Shown piece after piece: positions 1 to 5,956 of a DNA stretch of 11,439 nucleotides. A program made the position numbers and the translations under genes. The notes under the pieces were generated by a model. It had not been told where the DNA came from. It searched no databases and saw only the letters and a program-made list of their open reading frames with translations. Every line of letters begins with the position of its first letter. The first letter of the stretch is position 1. This DNA comes from Gammaproteobacteria bacterium (lineage in GTDB: Bacteria > Pseudomonadota > Gammaproteobacteria > Arenicellales > Arenicellaceae), in assembly GCA_003485905.1 (NCBI GenBank), contig DNHK01000442.1, positions 1 through 11,439 of the forward strand. Direction: 5' to 3'.

Positions 1-402
1 AGTTTCCGGCTGCAATTGATTCTCTTCGATCTGCGCATACCGTTCGATTGGCTCCCCGCCGTTAAATGCAATAGTTTCAATATAGCAGCCGTTGTCTTCT
101 GCGCGCGACATCGTTCCAACAATATCGACTTTAGTACCATTAGCGAACATTTCTTCTGTCCAACCGGAACGCTTCAATACCGAAGATGCGCGCATTTCAC
201 AATGCCAGTTAACTACTTCACCAGACTCAGTAGTTACATCCAAATAAACATATGAATGTGGATTAACAAATCCGAGATCGGTTACCACGCCACTAATTTC
301 GACTATTCTGCTAGCATCAAACTGGCTGGTAGTACCATGATGAGCAAGCAATCCGCCAGGAAGTAAAGTAAAAATCGTAGCTAGTGTCAGGGTTTTATTC
401 AT
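1..402 (-). CDS. DUF6152-like exported protein, C-terminus beyond window
   Basis: The minus frame stays open from an ATG at 402 to the window edge, giving 134 residues with no stop, so the C-terminus is missing. The first 20 residues form a short Sec signal peptide (MNKT, hydrophobic core, LPGGLLA), followed directly by HHG, the His pair typical of DUF6152 proteins just after cleavage. Further family-like stretches are an ISGVVTDLGFVNPHSYVYLDV block, VVNWHCE and LKRSGW. A GGTGA ribosome-binding site (409-413) sits 6 nt before this ATG. Another ATG at 404-406 is out of frame and opens only three codons. The role of DUF6152 is unknown; the product is probably a small periplasmic beta-rich protein. 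The assignment comes from remembered family pattern, and the truncation is due to the window, not decay. Confidence 0.82.
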   Translation of the reverse strand, partial: MNKTLTLATIFTLLPGGLLAHHGTTSQFDASRIVEISGVVTDLGFVNPHSYVYLDVTTESGEVVNWHCEMRASSVLKRSGWTEEMFANGTKVDIVGTMSRAEDNGCYIETIAFNGGEPIERYAQIEENQLQPET

Positions 403-448
403 TCATGTTCACCAATATGTAAAAATATGTATTTCTAAAACTTACGCA

Positions 449-547
449 AGCTCAATAAGTGAGCTGACTAAATAGACGGTTCAATTCTGCTGAGACGCCC
501 GCGACTATAATCGAAATTACATGCTTATGCAGCATTATTCGATAATG
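449..547. promoter_or_regulatory. Two small inverted repeats between divergent genes
   Basis: The 238-bp gap between the leftward DUF6152 gene and the rightward metallo-hydrolase gene contains two perfect short dyads. One is AGCTCA-ATAAG-TGAGCT at 449-465 and the other is CATTAT-TCG-ATAATG at 533-547. A TATAAT hexamer lies at 506-511 and a TACAAT hexamer at 588-593, either of which could be a -10 box for the rightward gene, but neither has a convincing -35 partner. Regulation of one or both genes through these dyads is inference; six-base arms arise easily by chance. Confidence 0.25.
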
Positions 548-640
548 TATGCAAAAAACCAATAAATTCGTTTATTTAGACTCAAGTTACAATCTTCCAT
601 AAACTGATAAACTAAATTTATTAACTATCTAGGTCACACT

Positions 641-1642
641 ATGAGAAACATCATGCCGAGCCGAAATAAACGGAAAAACTCCATACAATTCGTAATGGCC
701 ATAATCTTGACTCTAGCCACATCACAAGGCCGCGCGCAGGAAACCACCTCCCCAGTAGAGTCTGCTGAAACATTTGCGCAACTAAACATTGCACGGGAAA
801 CAGCCGGCACCCATTGGCAAGCGGCATACGATTTTTTGTGTGCCCCCGCACCAAGCGTTGGCACTCCGAATCAAAGCCCAATCGTTGAACCAACCCAAAT
901 TTTTGACAACTTGTTTGTTATCGGCCGTAGCGGAACCGTTGTTTACGCATTGCAAACATCAGAGGGACTTATTCTCATTGATGCCGGTTATCGAGGGCAA
1001 GAAGAATCGGTACTGTTACCGGGGTTGGCAGCGTTAGGCTTACAGCCAGAAGATATAAAGTTAGTTATTGTGGCTCACGGACATGGGGATCATTATGGCG
1101 GTGCTAGGTATCTACAAGAAAATTACGGGGCTCGTGTAGCGCTCTCGGCAGCTGACTGGGCCGTGCTGGATACTGCACGCGCCTCAGAAGATGGAGCATT
1201 GACAGTTCCAAACGAAGATATGATTGTGACTGAAGGCGAATCAATTTCTCTAGGCAACACCGAGGTTTTACCAGTTCTAATCCCAGGCCATACACCAGGA
1301 TCCATAGGGTTAGTGTTTAATGTTCGTGATGGTGACACGAAACATACAGCTGCCTTGTTCGGCGGAACAATACTTATAGCCTCTCGAATTTCTAGCGAAG
1401 GATTACAGCAGTACGTTGATTCAGTGGCGCACTTTTCAGAAATCACCAGCAATATGGGCGCGACTGTAGAGCTACAAAACCACCCCATATTCGATAATAT
1501 GCCCGCTAAACTTGCCGCGCTCAAGACCCGACAAAGCAACGACGAACACCCTTTCGTCATCGGGGAATCCGCATACCAAAGTTATCTAGGTGTTATTGCT
1601 GAATGCACCAACGTTGAGCTATCACGGCGTGGCGATCTATAG
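641..1642 (+). CDS. Exported subclass B3-type metallo-beta-lactamase-fold hydrolase
   Basis: This 333-residue protein has a signal peptide (basic N-region to about residue 14, hydrophobic core, cleavage likely after GRA at 32). The mature enzyme is a metallo-beta-lactamase fold with a complete two-metal site: H146, H148, D150 and H151 in AHGHGDH, H217 in PGHTPGS, and H281 in LQNHPIFDN. The ligand set, the FGGT stretch before the last His and the C-terminal HPFVIG...YQSYLGVIAEC segment match B3-type enzymes and their uncharacterised relatives. Family members hydrolyse beta-lactams or other amide/ester substrates in the periplasm; the substrate here cannot be read from sequence. Translation may start at ATG 641 (weak AGG upstream) or at ATG 653; both leave the signal intact. 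No terminator is obvious after the stop. The fold is near certain, beta-lactamase activity is not. Confidence 0.88.
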   Translation: MRNIMPSRNKRKNSIQFVMAIILTLATSQGRAQETTSPVESAETFAQLNIARETAGTHWQAAYDFLCAPAPSVGTPNQSPIVEPTQIFDNLFVIGRSGTVVYALQTSEGLILIDAGYRGQEESVLLPGLAALGLQPEDIKLVIVAHGHGDHYGGARYLQENYGARVALSAADWAVLDTARASEDGALTVPNEDMIVTEGESISLGNTEVLPVLIPGHTPGSIGLVFNVRDGDTKHTAALFGGTILIASRISSEGLQQYVDSVAHFSEITSNMGATVELQNHPIFDNMPAKLAALKTRQSNDEHPFVIGESAYQSYLGVIAECTNVELSRRGDL

Positions 1643-1740
1643 GCAAGCTAGCTCATCGCTGCATGGTTACATCACAGTTGCTTAGCAAGGGCACCATTGA
1701 TTTATAATAGCTCAGCAGTAGCTCCATAATGTCTGCACAT

Positions 1741-1750
1741 TGTGGCCACA
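1741..1750. promoter_or_regulatory. Perfect 10-bp palindrome upstream of 1896 gene
   Basis: TGTGGCCACA is a perfect palindrome about 145 bp before the start of the exported protein gene, flanked by ACA and TGT. It could be a regulator site. A TATAAT hexamer at 1703-1708 with a weak TTGCTT 19 bp upstream is a possible promoter in the same 253-bp gap. Nothing else in this gap looks coding. Both functions are guesses from pattern alone. Confidence 0.22.
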
Positions 1751-1895
1751 TGTAGTTTGCTAATATGAATATGCTATAGCTTGCAACAATCGTGCTACTC
1801 CGTTAACTTTTAGCGGAAACACAATTGCAACACCCAATAAACAACTCAGGTTAAACGTTGTGGCCCTAGAGGCATCCTTCAGCAGGAAGATAACT

Positions 1896-2516
1896 ATGAT
1901 CAGATTAACTCTATTGAGCCTAAGCGTTCTTATTGCATTTAACACTGCCAACGCGCAAATGGGTGGAGGTAGGGGCGGAGGCGATAGGCAGCCACAAATA
2001 CCAGATGTTGAGGAGGAAAGTCTGATTTTTCTACCACCCGCTAACTGGACACCCTTTGGCAAAAAGAGCGATGGAAAAACAGATACCTACGCATTTCCTA
2101 AAGGACAGGAACCTGCAGACTGGCAGGAAGCGATACACTACGAACAGTACGTAGGCACTCAAGGGGTCACTCAAGCTAGACAGGTGTTTGAGCTAAGAAC
2201 ACAAGGAGGACGCAGCAATTGCGAAGACCAAAATGTAGCACTAATTAAGCAGGAACCTGAAAATGGTTATTCAATGGTCGAGTGGAGCGAAAGTTGCACC
2301 TCAGCAGACGAATCGATCATGCACACATTAAATAAAGTGATCCTTGAAAACGAAAAATTATATTCGGTTTCCAAGGCCTGGAAATTTGAGCCCGAAGAAA
2401 GCGAAATGGGTATCTGGCTCAACTATATGGACCAGGTCTACGTGTGCGACCCAAACACTGGCGTCAACGACTGCAGGCCTCTAAACCCGCCACCTGACAG
2501 ACGTCGACGTCGCTAG
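1896..2516 (+). CDS. Exported protein of unknown function, Gly/Arg-rich N-end and poly-Arg tail
   Basis: I do not recognise a named family. The start is ATG 1896, supported by AGGAAG at 1884-1889 with 6-nt spacing; an in-frame GTG at 1860 lacks such a site and would precede a good signal peptide with extra residues. The 206-residue product has a Sec signal (residues 1-20, cleavage after ANA), then a short glycine/arginine stretch (QMGGGRGGGDR). The body has a tryptophan-containing region (about 50-100) and four cysteines (109, 134, 184, 193) that could form two disulfides after export. The order NC...C...LYSVSKAWKFEP...WL...VCD...DC resembles other small exported proteobacterial proteins without known function. 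The C-terminus is PPPDRRRRR. It follows the B3-type hydrolase on the same strand, 253 bp away, and ends 12 bp before a strong terminator. Confidence 0.8.
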   Translation: MIRLTLLSLSVLIAFNTANAQMGGGRGGGDRQPQIPDVEEESLIFLPPANWTPFGKKSDGKTDTYAFPKGQEPADWQEAIHYEQYVGTQGVTQARQVFELRTQGGRSNCEDQNVALIKQEPENGYSMVEWSESCTSADESIMHTLNKVILENEKLYSVSKAWKFEPEESEMGIWLNYMDQVYVCDPNTGVNDCRPLNPPPDRRRRR

Positions 2517-2528
2517 TAGAACCTAGCT

Positions 2529-2556
2529 AGTAATACCGTTAGAGGTATTACTTTTT
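2529..2556 (+). terminator. Rho-independent terminator of the 1896-2516 gene
   Basis: A perfect 9-bp stem AGTAATACC/GGTATTACT (2529-2537 with 2544-2552) closes a 6-nt loop and runs straight into TTTT on the plus strand, 12 bp after the TAG stop. The minus strand has no T-run after the stem, so it serves the plus-strand gene and not the convergent gene at 2568. Confidence 0.8.
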
Positions 2557-2567
2557 AGCCACGATTT

Positions 2568-2948
2568 CTATTGTGCCGCGGCGGCTCTTCGTGCTTCCGC
2601 TAAATCGTATGTAATATAGAACTCGGTCTGGTAAGCACCCCATGCACCTAGCTCGATCGCCACATTAACCCGTCGTAAGTGATCCGGCGGCATACGCAAC
2701 ACTATCACTTGACCAATACCCATCATGACATAGTGATCAACGATCTCGACGCCCTCAGGTGGGAAGGTATCGTTAAAACCAGTTTTTTCCAGAAGTTCTC
2801 CTCGCTGAGAATTATTCATTGTCTGATCATGCTTAAGAAAAACAGTCAGCAACATGGTTTCGCCATCTGGAAGCAGCGGAACTTGCGCCTGCACACTTGA
2901 CCCAATCAGCATTGATATCGCTAACAGCGAACTAAATAGTATTTTCAT
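2568..2948 (-). CDS. Small exported protein, possible dimeric alpha/beta-barrel fold, function unknown
   Basis: A 126-residue protein starting at ATG 2948: a signal peptide of about 21 residues (KILFSSLLAISMLIG core, cleavage after QA) and then a compact domain of about 100 residues. The domain begins with a beta strand (MLLTVFLKHDQT), then a helix with KTGF, FPPEGVEIV, YVMMGIGQVIVLRMP, a helix ending IELGAWGAYQTEF and YITYDL. This matches a widespread uncharacterised family I recall mainly as cytoplasmic proteins without a leader; the pattern of two beta-alpha-beta halves suggests a ferredoxin-like or dimeric alpha/beta-barrel fold, which is inference. The frame stays open to a further TTG-type start at 2999, but a good promoter lies at 2970-2999, placing the transcript start downstream of that codon and supporting 2948. 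It converges on the 1896-2516 gene. Confidence 0.78.
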   Translation of the reverse strand: MKILFSSLLAISMLIGSSVQAQVPLLPDGETMLLTVFLKHDQTMNNSQRGELLEKTGFNDTFPPEGVEIVDHYVMMGIGQVIVLRMPPDHLRRVNVAIELGAWGAYQTEFYITYDLAEARRAAAAQ

Positions 2949-2969
2949 CAGAGTTTCCCGTTTTTCGAA

Positions 2970-2999
2970 GTTATATAGTAGGACTATGTGAGCTAACAA
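2970..2999 (-). promoter_or_regulatory. Candidate sigma70 promoter for the 2948-2568 gene
   Basis: On the minus strand TTGTTA (2999-2994) is followed after 18 bp by TATAAC (2975-2970), matching the -35 consensus at 4 of 6 and the -10 at 5 of 6 positions. Transcription would begin near 2963, about 15 nt before the ATG at 2948. Confidence 0.45.
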
Positions 3000-3085
3000 T
3001 CATAGTACGGTATGCAGGCAAATTGAAAGGTCAAACATGGGCGACAAAAGGAGCACTATATTTCGGGTAAAACTTTAAGATGCAG

Positions 3086-4081
3086 TTAGCGATGCCTGTC
3101 GATTATCTTTTGAGCATTCCCGTTAAGAATTAAGTCCTTAGCGGTATCTGAAATTTTTGCCTCATTAATCGCATTAGTAGACCAAGCGGCACCAAACTCT
3201 GTGCCATCAGTGCCAAACACAATACGAGGAGCACCATAGACTTCAACCGCACGTTCAATATTTCTTGCCCCCATAGAATTACAGTCTACAAGCACATTGG
3301 AATGTCGTATTTTAATCGACGGTGGATCATTTTCTGGTTCGCGATCCAGACTAATATGATCAAGCCGATCAATTTCAAAAGGTATATTGCCACCAAGATT
3401 GTGACATTGCACGGTAACGTCCGGGTACTCTTGCAAAAAATCAGTCATACACAAAGTTATCATGTTCGATGAGATACGAGATTGCATATCCAACGTCACC
3501 CTTCGTTCGCGCGCGTTATCAATATCATCACTCGGTGGAAGCGATTTATCGTTTGGTAAAACGCCGGTATGTACCAATATGTGAGCATTATGCTTTTGTG
3601 CAATATCGAATATAGGCCTAAACCGTTGCGCACTTTCGAGCGTCAAGAATCCATTGCCCGGTAAAATCGCCCCAACAATACCTGGCACTCCTAATGCTCG
3701 ATCAAATTCTTCAGCTGCAATTTTTAAATCTGCGATAGGCAGCGAAGCGAGCCCAAACAAACGATCGGGATATTCGAGATGCAACGTTGATATAGCATTT
3801 GAATACTTACGGGCAATATCCAAGGCTTCATTCAAGGGCAATGCTTCAATACCAAAAACCCCTGAAATACTAAGCACTGCGGTGTGGATTCCATTCCGGT
3901 ACATAGACTTAAGGCGTTCCTCAACATTCCCATAATCGCTTGGCAACGGAAATGAACCACGGGGCTGATCTATATAAACACGACCAACCTTATCGGTTCG
4001 AACTCTCGGAGGCATCTCACGCTTGCGAAACTCCTCTATTAGATTAAGAGGTATCCAGTGAGAATGCATATCAATAATCAT
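3086..4081 (-). CDS. Amidohydrolase-2 / ACMSD-type metal-dependent hydrolase or decarboxylase
   Basis: A 331-residue protein of the amidohydrolase-2 family, closest in layout to 2-amino-3-carboxymuconate-6-semialdehyde decarboxylase (ACMSD) and related ring-acid decarboxylases. With ATG 4081 as start, the metal ligands fall almost exactly where ACMSD has them: H6 and H8 in DMHSHW, H171 in ILVHTG, H227 in VQCHNLGG and D292 in FGTD (from memory, ACMSD uses H9, H11, H177, H228 and D294). No signal peptide, so cytoplasmic. Such enzymes decarboxylate or hydrolyse aromatic acids or ring-cleavage products; the substrate is unknown. The frame runs on to a TTG at 4105, but the extra residues break the usual N-terminal MIIDxHxH. 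The start overlaps the end of a possible 55-codon ORF. No clear terminator follows before the 2948 promoter. Confidence 0.87.
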   Translation of the reverse strand: MIIDMHSHWIPLNLIEEFRKREMPPRVRTDKVGRVYIDQPRGSFPLPSDYGNVEERLKSMYRNGIHTAVLSISGVFGIEALPLNEALDIARKYSNAISTLHLEYPDRLFGLASLPIADLKIAAEEFDRALGVPGIVGAILPGNGFLTLESAQRFRPIFDIAQKHNAHILVHTGVLPNDKSLPPSDDIDNARERRVTLDMQSRISSNMITLCMTDFLQEYPDVTVQCHNLGGNIPFEIDRLDHISLDREPENDPPSIKIRHSNVLVDCNSMGARNIERAVEVYGAPRIVFGTDGTEFGAAWSTNAINEAKISDTAKDLILNGNAQKIIDRHR

Positions 4082-4238
4082 TAAAGGCACCGTAAAACAA
4101 ATCAAGAAAGGGAGTACCGGGAGCTAACAACTGTTGGTGCCATGCATCACCGAATACTATTGGACGTTTGGTTAAGCAGTTCTCAAGTAACAAGATCAGC
4201 ACCCTCAACGCATACGCATTATCGATTATATATGCCAT
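4071..4238 (-). CDS. Possible 55-residue small protein overlapping the ACMSD-type gene start
   Basis: On the minus strand an ATG at 4238 opens 55 codons ending in TGA at 4071-4073, so the last 11 nt overlap the start of the amidohydrolase gene in another frame. That arrangement is typical of translational coupling. The product would begin MAYIIDNAYALRVLILLLE, with a hydrophobic stretch at about residues 11-18, and continue with an aromatic-rich part (IVFGDAWHQQLL, FLDLFYGAFNDY). Against it: no Shine-Dalgarno before the ATG, an AT-rich upstream region and no family I recognise. It could be a chance frame, a leader peptide, or the tail of a decayed gene. I list it because the rest of this 332-bp gap is otherwise empty and the composition is protein-like. 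Confidence 0.27.
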   Translation of the reverse strand: MAYIIDNAYALRVLILLLENCLTKRPIVFGDAWHQQLLAPGTPFLDLFYGAFNDY

Positions 4239-4413
4239 TAATATAGTTTAATTAGGGTAATTGCATAAAATTTTTAATTATCGACAAATCTGAAGGGTCA
4301 TTATTTACAGCCTAATAACTTCCAAGTAAGGAGTGAATCAAAAACAAGTTTCTATATAAGCGACTAACTTCCTTGTGGTATCTGACCTCCAAGTGTTCGA
4401 ATAGATAATCAAT
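4082..4413. other. 332-bp gap between phosphatase and ACMSD-type genes
   Basis: Apart from the possible small ORF in its left half, the gap is AT-rich with no recognisable gene, RNA or terminator. It holds ATTATCGA at 4218-4225 and AATTATCGACA at 4276-4286; the latter 11-mer recurs at 10980-10990. A TATATT-like element lies just before the small ORF's ATG. The promoter for the ACMSD-type gene is presumably here, but I cannot place it confidently. Confidence 0.5.
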
Positions 4414-4911
4414 TTAGAATTGATCGACAAAGGAGGAAGTTCTCTTTATTTCCCGACTGTTTGGGCTTTCCTGCCAGAGCAACTTGCCCTCCCCCTTGTT
4501 TAAACTCTCTACTTCAATAGCCGTAAGACTACTGTTCGACATCAAAATATCTTCATTCGTCAAATACGTCAATAAATTGCAGAGACTGGATTCGTGGCTA
4601 ACCAGTAATACATCACCGTCCGATAAGTCTACACTTTCTAGAGTAGCAACAATCTCTTCACCCCGTGTAAGCTTGGTCAGACTCTCATTAACGGTTAACT
4701 CACCCTTATATGCTATAACTTCACCTGCGATGGTTGCCGTTTGTTGAATCCTACCCATTGGCCCACTGTGAATTTGCGATACGTTAGTCATTTCAGAAAT
4801 TTGACGCCCCACCACCTCTTTAAGTACCGCAATTCCGTCATCAGTTAATCGCCGATCCAGATCGTTATCTGCCCTTGCTGTCATACCGTGTCGAAGTAAG
4901 AAAATTTTCAT
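4414..4911 (-). CDS. SixA-like histidine phosphatase
   Basis: A 165-residue cytoplasmic protein of the histidine phosphatase (phosphoglycerate mutase-like) superfamily. The catalytic motif LRHGMTA places the phospho-accepting His at residue 8 with R7. R54 in SGPMGRIQQTA and H106 in VLLVSHESSL complete the conserved pocket, and E76 is a candidate acid. The short length and the LDRRLTDDGIAVLKEV segment after the RHG motif fit the SixA branch, whose E. coli member removes phosphate from a phospho-histidine in a signalling or phosphotransfer protein. Here no histidine kinase or phosphotransfer gene is nearby, so the substrate is open. It is followed by a 332-bp gap, so it is probably a single-gene unit. 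A candidate promoter lies just upstream; no good Shine-Dalgarno is seen. Confidence 0.83.
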   Translation of the reverse strand: MKIFLLRHGMTARADNDLDRRLTDDGIAVLKEVVGRQISEMTNVSQIHSGPMGRIQQTATIAGEVIAYKGELTVNESLTKLTRGEEIVATLESVDLSDGDVLLVSHESSLCNLLTYLTNEDILMSNSSLTAIEVESLNKGEGKLLWQESPNSREIKRTSSFVDQF

Positions 4912-4929
4912 CTTGGTTTAATGCCTGTA

Positions 4930-4959
4930 TTTATAATGTTGGAGTGAAATATCATTTAA
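4930..4959 (-). promoter_or_regulatory. Candidate promoter for the SixA-like gene
   Basis: On the minus strand TTAAAT (4959-4954) and TATAAA (4935-4930) are separated by 18 bp. The -10 matches 5 of 6 positions, the -35 only 3 of 6. Transcription would start about 12 nt before the ATG at 4911, giving a very short leader, in line with the missing Shine-Dalgarno. Confidence 0.32.
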
Positions 4960-5021
4960 TTTAAAAACTCGCCGACAATCTATTGACGAGTATCCAATCT
5001 ATCCATGGCCACATAAATTAT

Positions 5022-5072
5022 GGACGGAGCGAATTCAAGACCGTTATTCAATCACGGTCTGACTGCTCCGCC
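5022..5072. repeat. Compound two-stem hairpin between phosphatase and DUF1080 genes
   Basis: A nested inverted repeat: outer stem CGGAGC/GCTCCG (5025-5030 with 5065-5070), extended by GG/CC (5022-5023 with 5071-5072) across a single bulged A. It is separated by an internal loop (gaattca on one side, gact on the other) from an inner stem AGACCGT/ACGGTCT (5038-5044 with 5054-5060) capped by a 9-nt loop. That is 15 base pairs in 51 nt, all GC-rich in an AT-rich gap. It lies 75 bp beyond the DUF1080 stop on the minus strand, but no T-run follows in that direction; on the plus strand TTTTT comes 12 nt later. It could be an mRNA 3'-end stabiliser, a small RNA, or a REP-like element. Confidence 0.5.
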
Positions 5073-5146
5073 GCAAAATTGTACTTTTTATTCGCACCCG
5101 CTAAGGGCATGCAACCTTGCCGGAATCACTCATAAACCTAGGGGAT

Positions 5147-5746
5147 TTACAAGGGCGATACTTCCAAGTTACGGAATTTTATCGTTCCATTATCACCACC
5201 GTATTGTAAGCCTATATGGCCACTAGCATAGGTATCATCCATCAAATCTGCAGTAGTTTGACCATTGACGCTTACTACTACGTGATCATCTTCCGCGCGG
5301 ATTGTCATAGTCGTCCATTGACTAAGGGAATCAATCGCAACGAGGGGTGGTGCAAATAAAACAACCGCTCCAGTGCGGTTGTCAGGGTTTTCGTTTGTAT
5401 CCCAAATATTTGCTTCATAACAACTACGCGCGCTAATCGCATCAGCATCTTGGCAGCGTATAAAAATTCCGCTGTTAGTGGCAGGTTCCGCCCAGTATTC
5501 GACGCTTAACTCAAAATTGCCATACGGCTCAGGTAACACTAAAAAGGCGGGGTCAGTAGCACTTACCGAAGTTACAACGCCATCTTCAAAAGTAAATGCT
5601 TCCGCACCGCTTGATCCCACATCCGCCTGCATAGCCTGCCCAAGTAAACCACCATCCATTGACGCGTGGTCAGATTGCGCAAATCCGACACTGGCGATCA
5701 GAGCAAGTGAACTAAAAAGAACTGGGGTAAATAATTTTCTACTCAT
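5147..5746 (-). CDS. Exported DUF1080 / 3-keto-disaccharide hydrolase-like protein
   Basis: A 199-residue protein with a clear signal peptide (cleavage after GFA, residue 23) and a concanavalin-like beta-sandwich of the DUF1080 family (also called 3-keto-disaccharide hydrolase domain). Family hallmarks are GNFELSVEYWAEPATNSGIFIRC at about 76-98, CYEANIWD at 109-116, a QWTTMTIRAEDDHVVVSVNG strand pair at about 143-162 and GHIGLQYGG near the end. C98 and C109 could form a disulfide. Such domains act on or bind glycans outside the cytoplasm; this copy is a minimal single domain, and its substrate is unknown. AGGAGT at 5754-5759 sits 7 nt before ATG 5746, the best ribosome-binding site on this strand. 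A promoter flanked by an inverted repeat lies upstream. The gene stands alone, with gaps of about 210 and 235 bp. Confidence 0.86.
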   Translation of the reverse strand: MSRKLFTPVLFSSLALIASVGFAQSDHASMDGGLLGQAMQADVGSSGAEAFTFEDGVVTSVSATDPAFLVLPEPYGNFELSVEYWAEPATNSGIFIRCQDADAISARSCYEANIWDTNENPDNRTGAVVLFAPPLVAIDSLSQWTTMTIRAEDDHVVVSVNGQTTADLMDDTYASGHIGLQYGGDNGTIKFRNLEVSPL

Positions 5747-5798
5747 CGAAACTACTCCTGATTAAATGCTACTAAAAGTTAGAGGATAAAAGATAGCG

Positions 5799-5851
5799 CT
5801 GTGACTAATATTAGCGGAAGCATATATAAAGCTACAGCCGTAAAGTCACAG
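5799..5851 (-). promoter_or_regulatory. Candidate promoter bracketed by an 8-bp inverted repeat
   Basis: CTGTGACT (5799-5806) and AGTCACAG (5844-5851) are perfect inverse copies 37 bp apart. On the minus strand the right arm contains GTGACT (5849-5844), a 4-of-6 match to a -35 box, followed after 17 bp by TATATG (5826-5821), a 4-of-6 match to a -10 box. The left arm would then lie just downstream of the start site. This suggests a regulator binding on both sides of the DUF1080 promoter, but it is inference. Confidence 0.33.
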
Positions 5852-5956
5852 TGATAAGACCATTAATAAGACTATGAATACAAATATTCAAAAGCGAAAA
5901 CACTAACACTCTCAACAACGCAGCCTAACACTATGTGATCACCGTCTTGGTAGCCT

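Noticed and set aside
1123..1560. Minus-strand 145-codon frame inside the B3-type gene
   Set aside because: It is antisense to a gene with complete catalytic motifs and is a codon-bias shadow.
1860..1895. GTG 1860 as start of the exported unknown protein
   Set aside because: It would place 12 extra residues before a good signal peptide and lacks a ribosome-binding site; ATG 1896 has AGGAAG at 6 nt.
4082..4105. TTG 4105 as start of the ACMSD-type gene
   Set aside because: The added residues are not family-like and the ligand numbering matches ACMSD from ATG 4081.
5020..5226. Plus-strand 68-codon frame
   Set aside because: Half lies over the compound hairpin and the rest runs antisense over the end of the DUF1080 gene; no ribosome-binding site or family resemblance.
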